DNA of 64,000 nucleotides, taken from contig BSQZ01000095.1 in NCBI GenBank assembly GCA_033239005.1, positions 714,367 to 778,366 on the forward strand. Direction: 5' to 3'. This stretch comes from Lamellibrachia satsuma. Lineage: Eukaryota; Annelida; Polychaeta; Sabellida; Siboglinidae. Below are positions 1-13,900 of the stretch, in pieces. Below the pieces are notes generated by a model. That model did not search any database and was not told the origin of the DNA. It worked only from the letters and a program-made list of their open reading frames with translations. Every line of letters starts with the position of its first letter. Within the stretch, counting starts at the first letter, position 1. A program made the position numbers and the translations under genes.

Positions 1-18
1 TGACCCCCATGTCTGTTT

Positions 19-235
19 TCTATATAATTTTTAATATATGATTTTTATAGTATATTCTATATGATTTTTATAGTATATTCTACATGATTTTTATAGAATA
101 TTCTATATGATTTTTATAGAATATTCGACATAATTTTCATAGAATATTCTACATAATTTTTATAGAATATTCTAGATCATTTTTATTTAATATTCTATGT
201 AATTTTAAAGAAAATTCTATGCAATTCCATATAAA
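19..235. repeat. AT-rich 23-bp tandem repeat
   Basis: About nine imperfect 23-bp units built around TGATTTTTATAGAATATTC run head to tail, decaying toward the right end. There is no coding potential. It is a simple AT-rich minisatellite at the window edge and may continue to the left. Confidence 0.85.
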
Positions 236-328
236 AAATGTGATTTTTGCAGACATATAGGCATAGGCCATAGAATTTTTAGTATTCTAGTTTTGTATAA
301 AAAAGTACTAATACCATACTTTGCACAG

Positions 329-493
329 GCACTTCAAGAAAATGCGGTGCCGCGGTCGTTCCGCGCGCACGAAAATCCGTTCACGATTAACGCCGTTACG
401 ATTACCAGAATCTTGTTAACGTTTTGTTTCGCCTCGTGTTTTGTCGGCTGTTTCCGTTCATCTAAGTCAGCTTTGGTGGCACCTTTGAATACG
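329..493 (+). CDS. Possible internal exon of an unidentified gene (weak)
   Basis: A CpG-rich island of sequence in AT-rich surroundings is bounded by an acceptor-like TTTGCACAG ending at 328 and a consensus donor (ACG then GTAAGTG) at 494. The interval is exactly 55 codons and open in one frame. The peptide contains HENPFTINAVTITRILLTF, which faintly recalls the start of CDP-alcohol phosphatidyltransferases such as cardiolipin synthase. That resemblance is from memory and may be chance. No second exon was found inside the window. It could equally be a 5' untranslated exon or promoter sequence. Confidence 0.25.
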
Positions 494-1175
<682 letters not shown>

Positions 1176-1585
1176 CTCTCAAGACCAAATTTATTTCAAG
1201 ATTAAATTGATGGGGAATGAAAAACAATATAACAATATTTATGCACAGAATCAAGATAATTAGACCAAGTCATAACTGCAATAAGAAATGTATGAATCAT
1301 TTAGAAATAAATATTTCACATTGGGTATGTATAACTATAACTTAATATATATAAAACTGGGGATATATATTAAATAATATACATTTTATTGATTGGTATA
1401 ATGTATATTCTCCTTGTCACTGGAAAACAACATTTTACAGGTTAATGTGTACGTTGCATCTATATGATATAGGACTGCCTTTTTATTCCAGACAATTTAC
1501 AGGCTTTCATTATGACTATGACCCGTTTGAGTATAACTGAGTTTAGTTAAGTTTAGTTAAGTTACATAAATAGTATCATTAAATT

Positions 1586-4430
1586 TTGCATGAAAGGATG
1601 GAAGAAATAATCAGAAACAAATCCGAGTTGGATAGATATGCCAGAACATTTGGAAATGGTAGCCCAAATAAAGACCATGTTAGCAAAGGCTACTTATATT
1701 GTGTATTTCTAGCTTCAGACAGGAACTTAAATAAAGCAGCCTACAGTCTCAGGAACATCTTCACAACATGCACCCATGCATCTGTTTTATCTTGGATCAG
1801 AAGAGTTGTTGTTGGAATCAAGTCATTCAAGAAACTGCCAAGAGATAGTCCACGGATAATTCATTACTTTCAATCAACAACTAGCATACCACAGCGACGA
1901 ACTACTGATGTTACCGCCAAGCTCACAGAAAACCCAAAGATAGCTGAAAATATACCTTCAGGCTCAGCACCAACCAGGCGACTACACACTGACTGTCCCA
2001 AGTGTGATCACAGGCGGAAAACCTGTCACAAAACATGTGTGGAGAAAAAAGGCACTTGTGCTGAAACTTACTCATGAGAAAAAGAAAAACTTGCTGACTA
2101 GTTCAAATGCTGGACGGCTTTCGGCGTACAAACTGAGACATCAGTTACTTGTTAGTAAGATGAGGAAAGATAAAAGAGTGTTACAAGGAAGATTCCAGTG
2201 CCTCAAAAAAAAGTACAAAAACTAACGGATGATGGCGAGTTCCAAAAAATGAGGGATGAACAAAGATGGACAAAGAAATGCTTAAAAGAAATGAAACGTC
2301 GGATACAACTAAGGAAAGAAGACATGCTTGAAAGTAATAGATCAGCAGCACTTGAACATCAAGTGAATGAAGAAATTTTGTTGAAGAAGATTCAGGAATT
2401 GGAGACAGAAAGAGATATGCTCAAAGGTGAAGCAGCTGATTTAAAAGTTGACAGGCAACCAACATCAATTTCCTCAAAAGCCAAGAACAGATATGATCTT
2501 CCCGTACGGCATTGTACAGATGTCTGCAGCACCAAGTCCCTGTTGAAGCTGCAAGCTCGTTGGTGCAGCAGATAGTATCAGACATGACAGGAGTAACCAT
2601 TACTGAGATGCCAAGTGTTGGGACCATAAGCAACATGGCTTATGAAATGGGAGTCATAAGCGACATTCATGCAGGACAGATTTTGATGAAGGAGACACAT
2701 CTCTGTATAGGATTTGATGCCACATCGCTTGATGGAGACCACATCAACGAGGTCCACGTGAATCGTTTAAACGGCCCCAGTCTGGTTCTTCAGATTGGTA
2801 CACTGGCCGGTGGAACCAGAGGCGACTATGCTGAGCATATCAAGAATACGCTAAATGATATAGCATCAACACAAGCTGCATTTACAGGTGAAGATTTGCA
2901 CACAGTGAAATCAACAATGATTTCATCGTTGTCCAGTACCATCAGCGACAGATGTTCAGTCAACCACTGTGTCATTGAAATATTGAAGACTGATCTGGAT
3001 TTAGACCTCTTAGAACTGAACTGCAACATGCACACCCTTGGATGGATTAGCTCATAAGTCAAGACAAGTTCTGAAGAAAGTCGATGCCAATTTGGAAGTA
3101 AACAGTTGAGTTATTTGGAAATGACTGCAGGCAGCTAACGTCATCTTTGCCTTGTCAAAAATGAGATACAAGCAGGGTAAAGGAGATCCAGCCGGCTTCA
3201 AATTCTTCATGAAACAAGAGAACATCCGTCGAGGCCTAATAGTTAGATATGTTGGAAACAGACTACACGTCCTCTTTCATCTCGCTGGCATTTTCTTTAT
3301 GTTATCTGGCCAGTTGCAGCTTTACATTGACAAGTACTGCCGGAACACAACAAGTCTGAAAACTGCATTGCAAAAGGATTTAAGGCATCCGATCATCATC
3401 ATGCAGTTGCAATGTCTTGGGTTAATGGGGAAATTTCTCACAACGGCCTTGGATGCGTGAGTTTTATGCCAACGCTTCAAAGCGAACCAATTTGGAAATG
3501 ATACCCCTGATGCACAAATGCATGAGCAGCCTAACAGACTTCAAAAACAACCCACTGCAGATGCTCACTTCTAGGCGTGATGTCTTCCAAAACACACTGG
3601 AGCCAGATTCTGTCTTTACGTCACTGCAGGCTCCACCAGCTGACACCGAACAGGAGGAAATTCTGTCATTGATCATGACATCATTGCTAGTTGGTGCAGA
3701 AGAGCTGCTTAGCAAACAGCTGAAGCGTTACCTGTCAGGAGACCTCGCCAACCCATCTTCAGATGTTCTCACCCAAGGAGAGTCCGCACCGACACACAAC
3801 ATATTTTCGGAACAGACACTCGGAATGGTGGATCACCAATTCCGCCGAGCACCAAATGCCACATTCGGTTTCATTGATGGCAAAATCAAGTTCATTAAGA
3901 ATAGCACTGATGCATAGATAGTCAACCAGAATATCAGCAGAGGAAAATCGTTGAATTTGTCATAGGTCGAGGCCATAACATGCGGGCCTTACTCAAGAAA
4001 CGTGATGAAGTCGTCCAGCGAGCCCTTTCAGAAAGACAAAAGCAAAAGGAGCAGAAAAGAGACAAAACCAAAAGGAACTGAAGAACAATTGCAGAAGAAA
4101 GTTAAGCAGGTCCTTGATGGAGCATTGGAGCTAGAAGAAATCAATGAGTCAGAGATGACAGAGGAGATGATGGTGGTGATCAAGGAACTCATCTGCAACC
4201 CTGCAAGCTTCAAGGGAAAGTATATAGATCACCTTTGGGATGATGACGGCAAAGATGTTATGTATCATGGGAAGATTATCAAAATGAAGTGCATGAAAAC
4301 AAGGGGCAAGGCATTTGAGATCACATACTGGGGAGACAACGAGAGCGAGGAAGATAGTGAAGACTCAGTTGTTTTGCTCGTGGACATTATTGTAGACGTC
4401 ATCTTCAAAGACTTGTGCATATTTTATTAA
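1586..4430 (+). pseudogene. Broken transposase-like gene (uncharacterised metazoan multicopy family)
   Basis: One protein can be followed through at least seven open segments in changing frames: 1586-2077, 2004-2225, 2198-2575, 2512-3057, 3152-3460, 3453-3917 and 4002-4430. Frame changes and in-frame stops separate them, so it cannot be translated as it stands. In order it shows an N-terminal region, a Cys/His patch (TDCPKCDHRRKTCHKTC), a long Lys/Glu-rich coiled coil, then a core with GFDATSLDGDHINEVHV, GGTRGDYAEHI, SDRCSVNH and ELNCNMHTL. A highly acidic and basic C-terminal tail follows. Spaced Asp/His positions and an RNase H-like look suggest a DDE-type transposase. I recall similar uncharacterised multicopy proteins in amphioxus and other animals, but did not check. 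One frame change lies at an A8 run near 2208. A perfect palindrome and (AT)n follow directly. An intron-split real gene is less likely, because several joins overlap without splice sites. Confidence 0.6.
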
Positions 4431-4444
4431 TTTAGATGCAGTCT

Positions 4445-4545
4445 GTTTAATTCGGAAAGAAATTTAGCATAATAGTTATATATATAATAATAATATATAT
4501 TATTATTATATATATAACTATTATGCTAAATTTCTTTCCGAATTA

Positions 4546-4548
<3 letters not shown>
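4445..4548. repeat. Perfect 104-bp palindrome
   Basis: Two 52-base arms with no spacer, axis between 4496 and 4497. The outer parts (GTTTAATTCGGAAAGAAATT and its complement) are not simple repeats. The inner parts are TA/TAA-rich. It begins 15 bases after the transposase-like remnant and abuts an (AT)n run. It could extrude as a cruciform. Confidence 0.95.

Positions 4549-4610
<62 letters not shown>
4549..4610. repeat. (AT)n microsatellite
   Basis: About 31 AT units directly joined to the right arm of the palindrome. Confidence 0.95.
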
Positions 4611-4612
<2 letters not shown>

Positions 4613-4869
4613 TTTGTAATCTCTGTTACATGTCACCAGCGTGTTTCCAGTTCAAACAGATATGTGACAGAGCAAATAAATTATAATTAATACATAGGAC
4701 CAATAATATTTGATGTACTCAAAAGCAGAGGCAATGAAATAGCGAGACAACGGAGGATACACATTAATGAAATATTTACTTACCTGAGGCTGACATTTTC
4801 AAAAGCAAGTATTTCATTTTCATATATTTATTTCAGACAAGTACACACACACGCACGCATGCACGCACG

Positions 4870-4904
<35 letters not shown>

Positions 4905-6049
4905 TTACGTACACTGTGACTGGAATGGAACCTCCAACAGATAACAGGAGCAGTGATGGGACTATGCATGATACATGTACGTATATAAAAATTAATTTTA
5001 GTTACAATTGTAATGCATGTAATTTTATGTAAATATATTTTAGTTAAGATTTGTTAAGTGTTTCTCGTTTGTTGTTGGTGTTTGTTATTGTTAACATTTA
5101 TACCACCCAGTTTTCTTACATGCATGTGGCATTCGGTTTTTGGCTTTTTTTTTTCCTATGTCAGTGGTGAACACCTTTGCTGCAACTGCTAGCACAACTT
5201 GAACTTCGCATAATATATAATAATATAAACATGGTTTGTCTTCCCTGTTCTAAGGTAAACTATCTTTTCATACATACAGTTCAGGATTGATCTGGTCATA
5301 GTACTGTGCACTAGTAGGACAGTTCGGAGGCTATTACACTTCATCCTCTGCCAGACCTGTTCATTCCATCACCAACTCAACTTCTATGGGAAGCATTCAG
5401 CCTTGCCACAATTACTGCGCAATGACTATCCGTTAACATAAAAAAACACCTCAGTCTATAGCCAGGTACTCATCTGTACAGCTCAGTGAAATGGAGCAAC
5501 GTGGAGTGAACAAAATTACCCAAGTTTCATAATAGCAGCAAGACGAAGCATACAGTGTACTGTGAACATTGACACACTTAACTGGCATGGATTTATGAGA
5601 CAGTGAACTGTGAATATTGCTACACTCAGCATACAGTGTACAGTGAATAATCGTCATGCACTTGGCTCCCACATGAAATAATGTAGAATCTTGCAGCTGT
5701 CATCCATTCAACATGTTAGGTTCAGCAATGAAATATTGTGAAATTTTTTTTATAAACATTACTTCATGTTGAATTGCACTGCAGGACTGGTTTATTTTAT
5801 GAAACAGTGACTGAAATATAAATATTGCTCTATGAACCTGCAGTAAACTGTACATGCAGGAAATTACAAAATGTCAGAATATATAATACATTGTGTTATA
5901 TTTATGTAATTACATTGTTATTTTTTCACAAAAAAACATTTAGCACTCTTTATGGAACACCAACTAGTATATATCTCCAACAATTATTTCACCATAGTCA
6001 CCATGCAAGAATATTTTTTGTGTTCTTTGGCAGGGAAAGAAAGCCCAAG
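4611..6049. other. No gene seen; short repeats only
   Basis: AT-rich unique sequence. It contains a mixed (CA)n/(CACG)n/(TA)n microsatellite at about 4842-4904. It also has a few short repeated phrases (CATACAGTGTACTGTGAA-like) around 5550-5660. Small open frames here have no recognisable product. Confidence 0.5.
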
Positions 6050-6960
6050 CTCTGCCAAAATTATACAAATGTCTTCATAATCATTGAAATTGTGGCTTTT
6101 TATTTAAATGTATTGGTCTGTTGAGATAACACGCTGATTATTGATTGTTGATTTATTAATTGAGTTACTATTAATGATAAATGACTAATATATACATTTA
6201 TGACCGTACTTAATGTGTTCTGAAATTATACAAATATCTTCATAATGATGGAAGTTTGACATAAAAAAGGTGTTGACCTGTTACGTTTGCACATTAATTA
6301 GCCAATATTTACTTATTAATTACATCAATAGGGTTATGAAATGACTGTGTGATGTATATTTTATGACCCCGTTTAATGAATTTGTAAACCCTTAACAAAT
6401 TATACAAATATCTTCATAATCATAGAAGTTATGGCCTTTTATCAAAAGGTGTCGGTCTGTAGAGTTTAGGCATTAATTAGTCAATATTGACATATTAATT
6501 GCATCAATTGAGTTATGAAATGAGTGTGTGATGTATATTTATGACCCTGGTTAATGAGTTGGTAAAACCTGAACAAATTATACAAATATCTTTATAACGA
6601 TGGAAGTTATGGCTTTTTATAAAAAGGTGTTGGCCTGTTGAGTTTGCACATTAATTTGCCAATACTGACTTATTAATTGCATCAATTGAGTTATTGAATG
6701 AGTGTGTAACGTATATTTATGACCCTGGTTAATGAGTTTGCAAACCCTGAACAAATTATACAAATATCTTCATAGTCATGTCAGTTATGGACATGTGGCG
6801 GTCAGTTGACTTCACGCACCAATTAGTGAATATTGACTTATTAATTGCATTAACCGATTTACTTTTAATGATACACGAAATGATTATGCATATTTATGAC
6901 CCTACTTAATGTGCTTGCAACTCCTGAAAGAATTATTAAAATATATGCAAAAATTAAAAA
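6050..6960. repeat. Degenerate satellite, unit about 170-180 bp
   Basis: The phrase AATTATACAAATATCTTCAT recurs at about 6058, 6228, 6396, 6577 and 6756, with a decayed form near 6930. Between occurrences the same order of blocks returns: a TTATGGCTTTTTAT block, a TTGACTTATTAATTGCAT block, then a GTATATTTATGACCCT block. This is about five diverged head-to-tail copies of one satellite-like monomer. Confidence 0.85.
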
Positions 6961-7859
6961 GTTATGCCATTTTAATCATACATTGATTGAAAGAAAACAC
7001 AAAAGTGAGTGTATTTTTCCTGTATACGAGATGCACACAATTTTCGAATTTTTACCGTATTAAAATCGCAATATCTTTGGATCTAATAAAGATATATTAA
7101 TAAAATAAGCAGTTTTTGGTTCCTTTACATTTCACCTTTCATTTAAATCAATTGCCAATGTTCTATCATGATATCTAATTTTTCTTTGAAGTGCCTACTT
7201 TGCACTGTCTGCAGAATTCTATAGTTTTGTTAGAATTCGCCTGTAGACTTCGGCTAAACCTTAAGGCTTAGCTCAGGCCAAGCCGAAGGCAAGGACAAGC
7301 CCCCCCATAACTTTTAGGAGCAATGTGATGTGGGGTGAGTGCCCGACGTATGGGGCAGATAACGTCTACCACGCCACAGTACAGCCCAGGCCCTGCAACT
7401 GGCCACGTGCGATGACACATCGTATGCTGCAGCGTAGGCGTAGCAATTTGTTTTGTTTGGATATGGTGCAGTATGAAATTCATGGTTCGAACTTTATCCG
7501 AAGTACGCAAAACTTCATGTGACTAATAAAACAAATTACCTGCATTTACCCGTTTAACAGCACTCGTCGTAACCAAACACTTAACCAATACTGTCACTAC
7601 TTTAGTCACGCCGGTGAAACAGCACCGACTTTTCGTTACGATTTGTTGACGAACGCTGTTGTAGCGCCCTCTTGCGTATAAGTTATAATCACAAGTTTTC
7701 ACGAAATGTAGCGTAAACATGGTTTTGGCTCACTGTTTGGAAAACATCACAAACAGCCGTTTCTTTCGTAATTATAATGATGAAACAGTGTTGATCATAT
7801 ACTCGAACTTGCACCTTTTAGTTGTTATTTTAGACACGGCTAAATCTTGCCATATAAGG
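6961..7859. other. Upstream region of WDR1, no gene seen
   Basis: Unique sequence that becomes richer in CpG toward the WDR1 start. Small overlapping frames on both strands near 7270-7720 have no recognisable product. Confidence 0.5.
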
Positions 7860-7952
7860 AAGTGTGTTTTAATGGTTCATGCGCATTAGCGCGTCTGTCA
7901 CATCCGGCCGGGTTTATTGATCAAACCGGTAAAGTTTGACTGGGGAGAAGCG
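7860..7952 (+). promoter_or_regulatory. Likely WDR1 promoter-proximal sequence and 5' UTR
   Basis: CpG-containing sequence immediately before the WDR1 ATG, including GCGCATTAGCGCG and a CCGGCCGGGTTT...AAACCGG inverted pair. No TATA box is evident. The transcription start was not determined. Confidence 0.35.
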
Positions 7953-7968
7953 ATGTCTTACGAACCAA
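7953..7968 (+). CDS. WDR1: WDR1 coding exon 1
   Basis: Encodes residues 1-5 (MSYEP) and the first base of codon 6. The donor GTAAGT is consensus. This ATG is chosen because the next exon then continues the conserved AIP1 N-terminus in frame. Intron 1 is 11.7 kb. Confidence 0.93.
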
Positions 7969-10900
7969 GTAAGTTGTATTGCTCTGCTTTTTCTAATTAA
8001 TTTTTTTAGACGTATCCTTTAGACGCGTTCATGATGTGTAAATGCGCTGATCAATTGTTGTTCGCGTGTATTCTGATAACTGTGGGCGTCAACAGGTCAG
8101 CCACCGCTAATCGCTCCAGCCACTGGTACCGATTCACACTCAGTCGCATCGGTGCACTTCCGAGTGTGAGCGGGGGAAACAGGATGTACGACAATACGTT
8201 CAACCAGGAGTTGTACATTGCCGTTGGGAAATTTAGACTAATTCACATCTCGGACCTAGTCAACCGACTCGTAGAAAAGACAAAAGCAGAACTAACGTTT
8301 TCATTATTTGGAACTTTATTAATATTATATAATTTATATTTGGCTTATTGAATTGCAATAAACTCATGCAGTAAACATGTACCTGCCCTGGTAACTCATA
8401 GGTATATTACTAAAGTTGCTTGACAATAAACTTGTATCTCTCCTACTACCCGTCTTTCTCGCATTGTGAGGGTGTCAAAGAAAGGCTTTATAGAAAGCCA
8501 CCTCTCGTCTCAGTATCAAAAGATATCACCGCTTCTCTTGGTGTCAAAATATACCACCCCTTCTCTCAGTGTTAAAAGATACCACTGCTTCTCTTAATAT
8601 AAAAATATATACCACCCCTTCTCTAGGCATCAAAAGATACCACCATTTCTGTTAATATAAAAATATACCACCCCTTCTCTCAGTATCAAAAGATACCACC
8701 CCTCCTCTTAGTAAAAAAAGTTACCACCACTCTTTTTAGTAACAAAAGATGTCACCCCTTCTCTTAGCATCAAAAGATACCATCATTCCTCACACAAAAA
8801 ATACACCTTTCTTGCACATATAAAGAGACCATATCTTCTACTTTTTTGTCACAGTAAAAAAGCCACCCATTCTACATATGCTAAAAGAAGCCATACTTAT
8901 TAACTACCCCTTCTTCCTGTACATCAAAATATGACACCCGTGCTGTCAGTATCAAAACATGCCAACCCTCCTACAGGATTGTTTGATTTAAACCATGATT
9001 TAAATCGCTCCAAAAAATTAAAAATAAATCATTGATTTATGATATTTTTTTGACTTCCTTTTTTTAATCACTGATTTATATGAATTTAACAGAAATAATT
9101 GTTTACAAGCATCGAGATCAACAAAGTTTTGTGTGTGTTTTAATACAAAAGCACAAAGTGCGCACACTTGTGTAGCTGTATTAACACCAGATAGTCTGAT
9201 AGTCAAATATTTTATGACATTGTGTATACCAGATTTTAAAAAAATCAAATAAATAATAAAAAAATCAGATTTTTAAAAAAAATTTTAAAATCATGATTTT
9301 TTTCAAACCTGCCCTATCAAAGTTGGGTTTTGAACAGGCCAAAACCTATCTTGGACAGGACAGTGTCCAAAACCATTCCAACGTCTGTCCAGAACCCCTC
9401 TGGATGTCCAAAACTGACAAAATATACCAAAAACCATTCTGATGACAGATTTTGTTATTCTGAGATGCATTTGAATGTATTACGATAGTTCTATAATCTA
9501 AGTTTTTGGTGCCAATCTACCAGGAGAATTGTAAAACGTATTATCATCACAGGATTGTCTCAGTGTCAAAAGTCTCTGATTTTAAGTTCACAAGTAAACA
9601 ATTTTCCCACTCAAGCATGCAACACAAGTAAGTAATGTGTGTATACTGAACAATGCTGTATAAAACAAGTAGAACCAATGTGCTCATTTTATACCATTAG
9701 TTATGAACCTGGGAGGAAATTACAGCATCACAGTGCCAGTTACTCAACAAGCCAACATCATCAAAGAAGATTTCCATCCAGTTCCAGTGTGTTGTTTAAA
9801 CTGCCACAACTTAGGTGAATGTCTGGAGGTGGGAAACATCTTCCTTGCTCAAGATTAAACTACACGAAAAATTAGATAACATAGTGAATAGTCAGTAACA
9901 GTGAATATTGGTTAGAATAAGTATTAGTATTATACATATATTGTTCACCAACTTCTTGTAGACATATATTAAGAAACCGTTGTTGTTAACAGAGGTAGTA
10001 TTTTTTTTTCCCGGATTCAAACTCAACGAGTGATAAAAGGGAGTTTGTTTACAAGTCATTCAACCCGTGCATCGAGCTATCGTTTACATTAGCTAATATA
10101 TATATATAAGATAAAGTGATTTATTTACTTAAATTACATACATAAGGTAATATCTGATATAGTGGTAGTCAACGTTTTCGGTAAAAAGGAATTAACAGCA
10201 GGACTTTAGCGTAAATTAGTACACACTCACTTCGTTGTTTTGTTACACAGTGTTCTCCGTATTCGCTAGGTGGCAGGATTTTTAGCCTAAAGTGTTCTTT
10301 TGATCACAAAAACAGCCTTATTCAAGGCTAACGTAGCACACTAATTAAAACTAAATTGTATGATGGCCCCGTGCAAACGACAGTTAAAGGCCACAAGGCA
10401 CGTAATTTGTGGCAGTTGTAGTAACTGGGTAGATTTCGTCAAGTCTGGGTGCGAAAAGTCCTGGGCTGAGGTCCAGGCAGATAGTTTTAATTTTGAGTGT
10501 AGGGGATGCGCAAGGATGAAGGAAATAAAGGTGGAGTTGAAAGAGCTGAGACTGCTCGTTGTGGCAATGGTGGGAAGGGAACAGGGGAGTTGTGCCAGTA
10601 GTTCCGGTGAGGGAACAGTAGACGATAAAGTGGGGAAAGACACAAGAGATGCTAGGGAGAGCTCACCTCAGCCTGGGAGGAAGCTGAGAGGAGGGAAGGT
10701 GACAGGTCATAGGGAGACAGGACATAAGGAGACGGGAAGGAAAGGAGCGGGAGGGAAGACAACCGGGGTGAAGGAGAGGGGAGTAGGGGAGACAGGAGGG
10801 AAGGAGAAGGGAGTGGGGGAGACGGGAGGGAAGACAACCGGGGTGAAGGAGAGGGAGTAGCGGAGACAGGAGGGAAGGAGAAGGGAGTGGGGGAGACGGG

Positions 10901-13900
10901 AGGAAAACAACCGGAGTGAAGGAGAGGGGAGTAGGGGAGACAGGAGGGAAGGAGAAGGGAGTGGGGGAGACGGAAGGGAAGGGGTCAGGACAGAATGTGA
11001 TGGAGGGGATCGAAAGGAAGAGTTATTCTGCAGCAGTGATAGAGGGGGTGAGGAAGAGAGCGAGGGTGTTTGTGGGGGATTCGATAGTTAGGAAGACCGA
11101 CAGAGTCTTAAACAAGGGAGATGATGTGGTGGTCTGCTTGCCTGGAGCCAAAATAGAGGCGATAACTGAGAGGGTAAAAACATCGTAGGCTCGGGTAAGG
11201 GTGGATCTGTTTTAGTACATGTAGGGACAAATAACGTAGAGAGGGAGGGTACAACTGCCATAGTTAGGAAATATAGGCAGTTGGTCAGAACACTAAAACA
11301 GACGCGGGTTGAGCAGGTAATACTGTCAGGGATTTTACCTGTGATGGGCAGGAGGGTCATAAATATCGAAATTGTCGGGGGATGGCAATTAACATGTTAG
11401 TCCAGAGGCTGTGTAGGGAAGAGGAAGTTGGATTTGTGGATTTATGGGAAAGTTTTGTTGGGAGGGGTGATATGTACATGAAGGATGGGCTTCATTTAAG
11501 TGGAAAGGGGCGGCAGTATTCGCGGACAAACTTTCAGCAGCAGTAGATAGCGACTTGGGTACAATGACAAATATTTTTGGAAGTAAACATTCTTTAAACT
11601 AGAAGTGCAGGGGGTTACCTAGAGGTGTCTCAAGCAGAACAAGAGACCACTAGCACAGATAAACCAATATCAAATCATCCGAAAAACATCTCTGAAAAAG
11701 GTTATAGATGCGTATGTTTAAATGCAAGGAGCATAGTAAATAAGAAAAACGAATTAAACATTATGGTAGAAGATATTGACCCTCACATAATTGGTATAAC
11801 TGAATCATGGGCCAACATAGATATAACAGATGCTGAATTAGGACTGACAGGATACGTAATGTTTAGGAAAGATCGAATAGGAAGAAGGGCGGGGAGTTAT
11901 TTTATATGTTAAAGAATCTATTCAGGCTTATGAAATGAAACTAGAAAGGGAAGCAGATTGCGATGAAGCTGTTTGGTGCAAAATTGTTTCAGGAAATTCA
12001 AAATTAACTGTTGGATTAGTTTACCGAAGTCCAAACATAAACGAAGAGGACAACACAAAAATAAAAAACGCTATAAAGGAAGTTAGTAAAGGGGAATGTA
12101 TCATAATGGGAGATTTTAACCATGGACACATACAATGGAATTCTCTAGAGAGCACATGGATTGAGGATCAACAATTTCTATGTTTAATCCAGGATAGCTT
12201 TCTTACTCAGCACGTACTAGAACCAACCAGGGGAGAAAATGTATTAGATATAGTTTTGTCATCACAAAAAGAATTAGTGGACAATGTAAAAATATTTGAA
12301 CCATTGGGTAATAGTGACCATAATCAAATACATTTTGACATCAATGTAAAATCAGAAAGTAAAAATAAGAAAACATACAAGAGAAACTTCCACAAAGGTA
12401 ACTACAAAGATATGAGAAAATACTTAGCACAGCTAGATTGGAATAACATGCTGATGAATAAGACTGCAATTGAATGTTGGAATATTCTAAAATATGAAAT
12501 TGAGAGTATCATTGATAAATTTGTTCCCTTCCGAAAACAAGGAAAACGGTGTAGAAAGAAACACGTGTCAAAAGAGGCAATTAGAAAAATAATGCTAAAA
12601 CAAACTGTGTGGAGGGTTTATAGGCGTACCAGAAAGGAAGAAGACTATGCAAAATACAAAGAGGCACTTAATGCAGCTACAACTGAAATCAGACAATCTA
12701 AAAGAAGCTATGAGCAAAAACTGGCATGTAACATAAAAACTGACAGCAAGAGTTTTTATGCATATGTCAGGAGTAAACAAAACGTACAAGACAAGGTTGG
12801 ACCTCTAGAAGACAGTGCTGGAAATATAATATCACAGGGGTTTTTAATGGCGGAAGACCTAAATGGTTACTTCAGTTCAGTGTTTACAAAAGAAGATATT
12901 AGTTCACTACCAGTTGCTGATGCTAAATTTCAGGGGACTAAATCTGACTATTTAGGACCGTTAGTTGTAACTCCAGAATTGGTAGCTAGGAAAATAAAGG
13001 CAATGAAGGATAACAAATCACCAGGAGTGGATGGGATTCCTCCAAAATTACTAATGGAAACAGTAGATCAAATCAGTATACCACTTGCAAGAGTATTCAA
13101 CTTGTCATTAAAAGAGGAGTTGTTCCGTTTGAATGGAAAGAAGCAAACATCATACCATTATTTAAAAAGGGTTCGAGAAATAAGTCAGAGAATTACAGAC
13201 CAGTGAGTTTAACGTCAGTGATTTGTAAATTATTAGAAAGGTTAATTAAAGACCATATGGTGGACTTCCTCGTTAAGCATAAATTATTAAATTCATCTCA
13301 ACATGGATTCCTTAAAGCGAGGTCATGCTTAACAAATGTGTTATGTTTTTGGAAGAAATCACTAAGTGGATAGACGAGGGATCGCCAGTAGATATTATCT
13401 ACTTAGATTTTCAGAAAGCTTTTGACAAAGTGCCACATCAAAGATTGCTACTTAAATTAAAAGCCCATGGTATCGGGGATAGCATAACTGACTGGATAGA
13501 ACAATGGCTGACTGACAGAAGACAACGAGTTGTAGTAGATGGCGAAGTTTCAAATTGGAAATCGGTTTTGAGTGGGGTACCTCAAGGATCAGTATTAGGA
13601 CCTATATTATTCTTAATTTATATCAATGACTTGGACGACAGTATAACAAGTAACGATACTGAAATTTGCGGACGACACAAAACTGTTTAGAAAGGTTAAT
13701 ACTGATGGTGATAAACAACATTTACAAAGCGATCTAGACAGATTAGTGAAATGGTCTGAGAAATGGCAGATGCTGTTCAATTTTGGGAAATGTAAATGCC
13801 TACATACAGGACATGGGAACTTGAATGTAAACTATAAAATGGGAGCTACTGTTCTTGGTACTACTGTAAAAGAAAAGGACTTAGGAGTTACAATAAGCGC

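Noticed and set aside
8031..8351. 106-codon plus-strand frame
   Set aside because: Inside WDR1 intron 1 with no domain; intron retention only.
12595..12789. Minus-strand frames inside both CR1 copies
   Set aside because: Antisense shadows of ORF2, repeated at 16061-16255.
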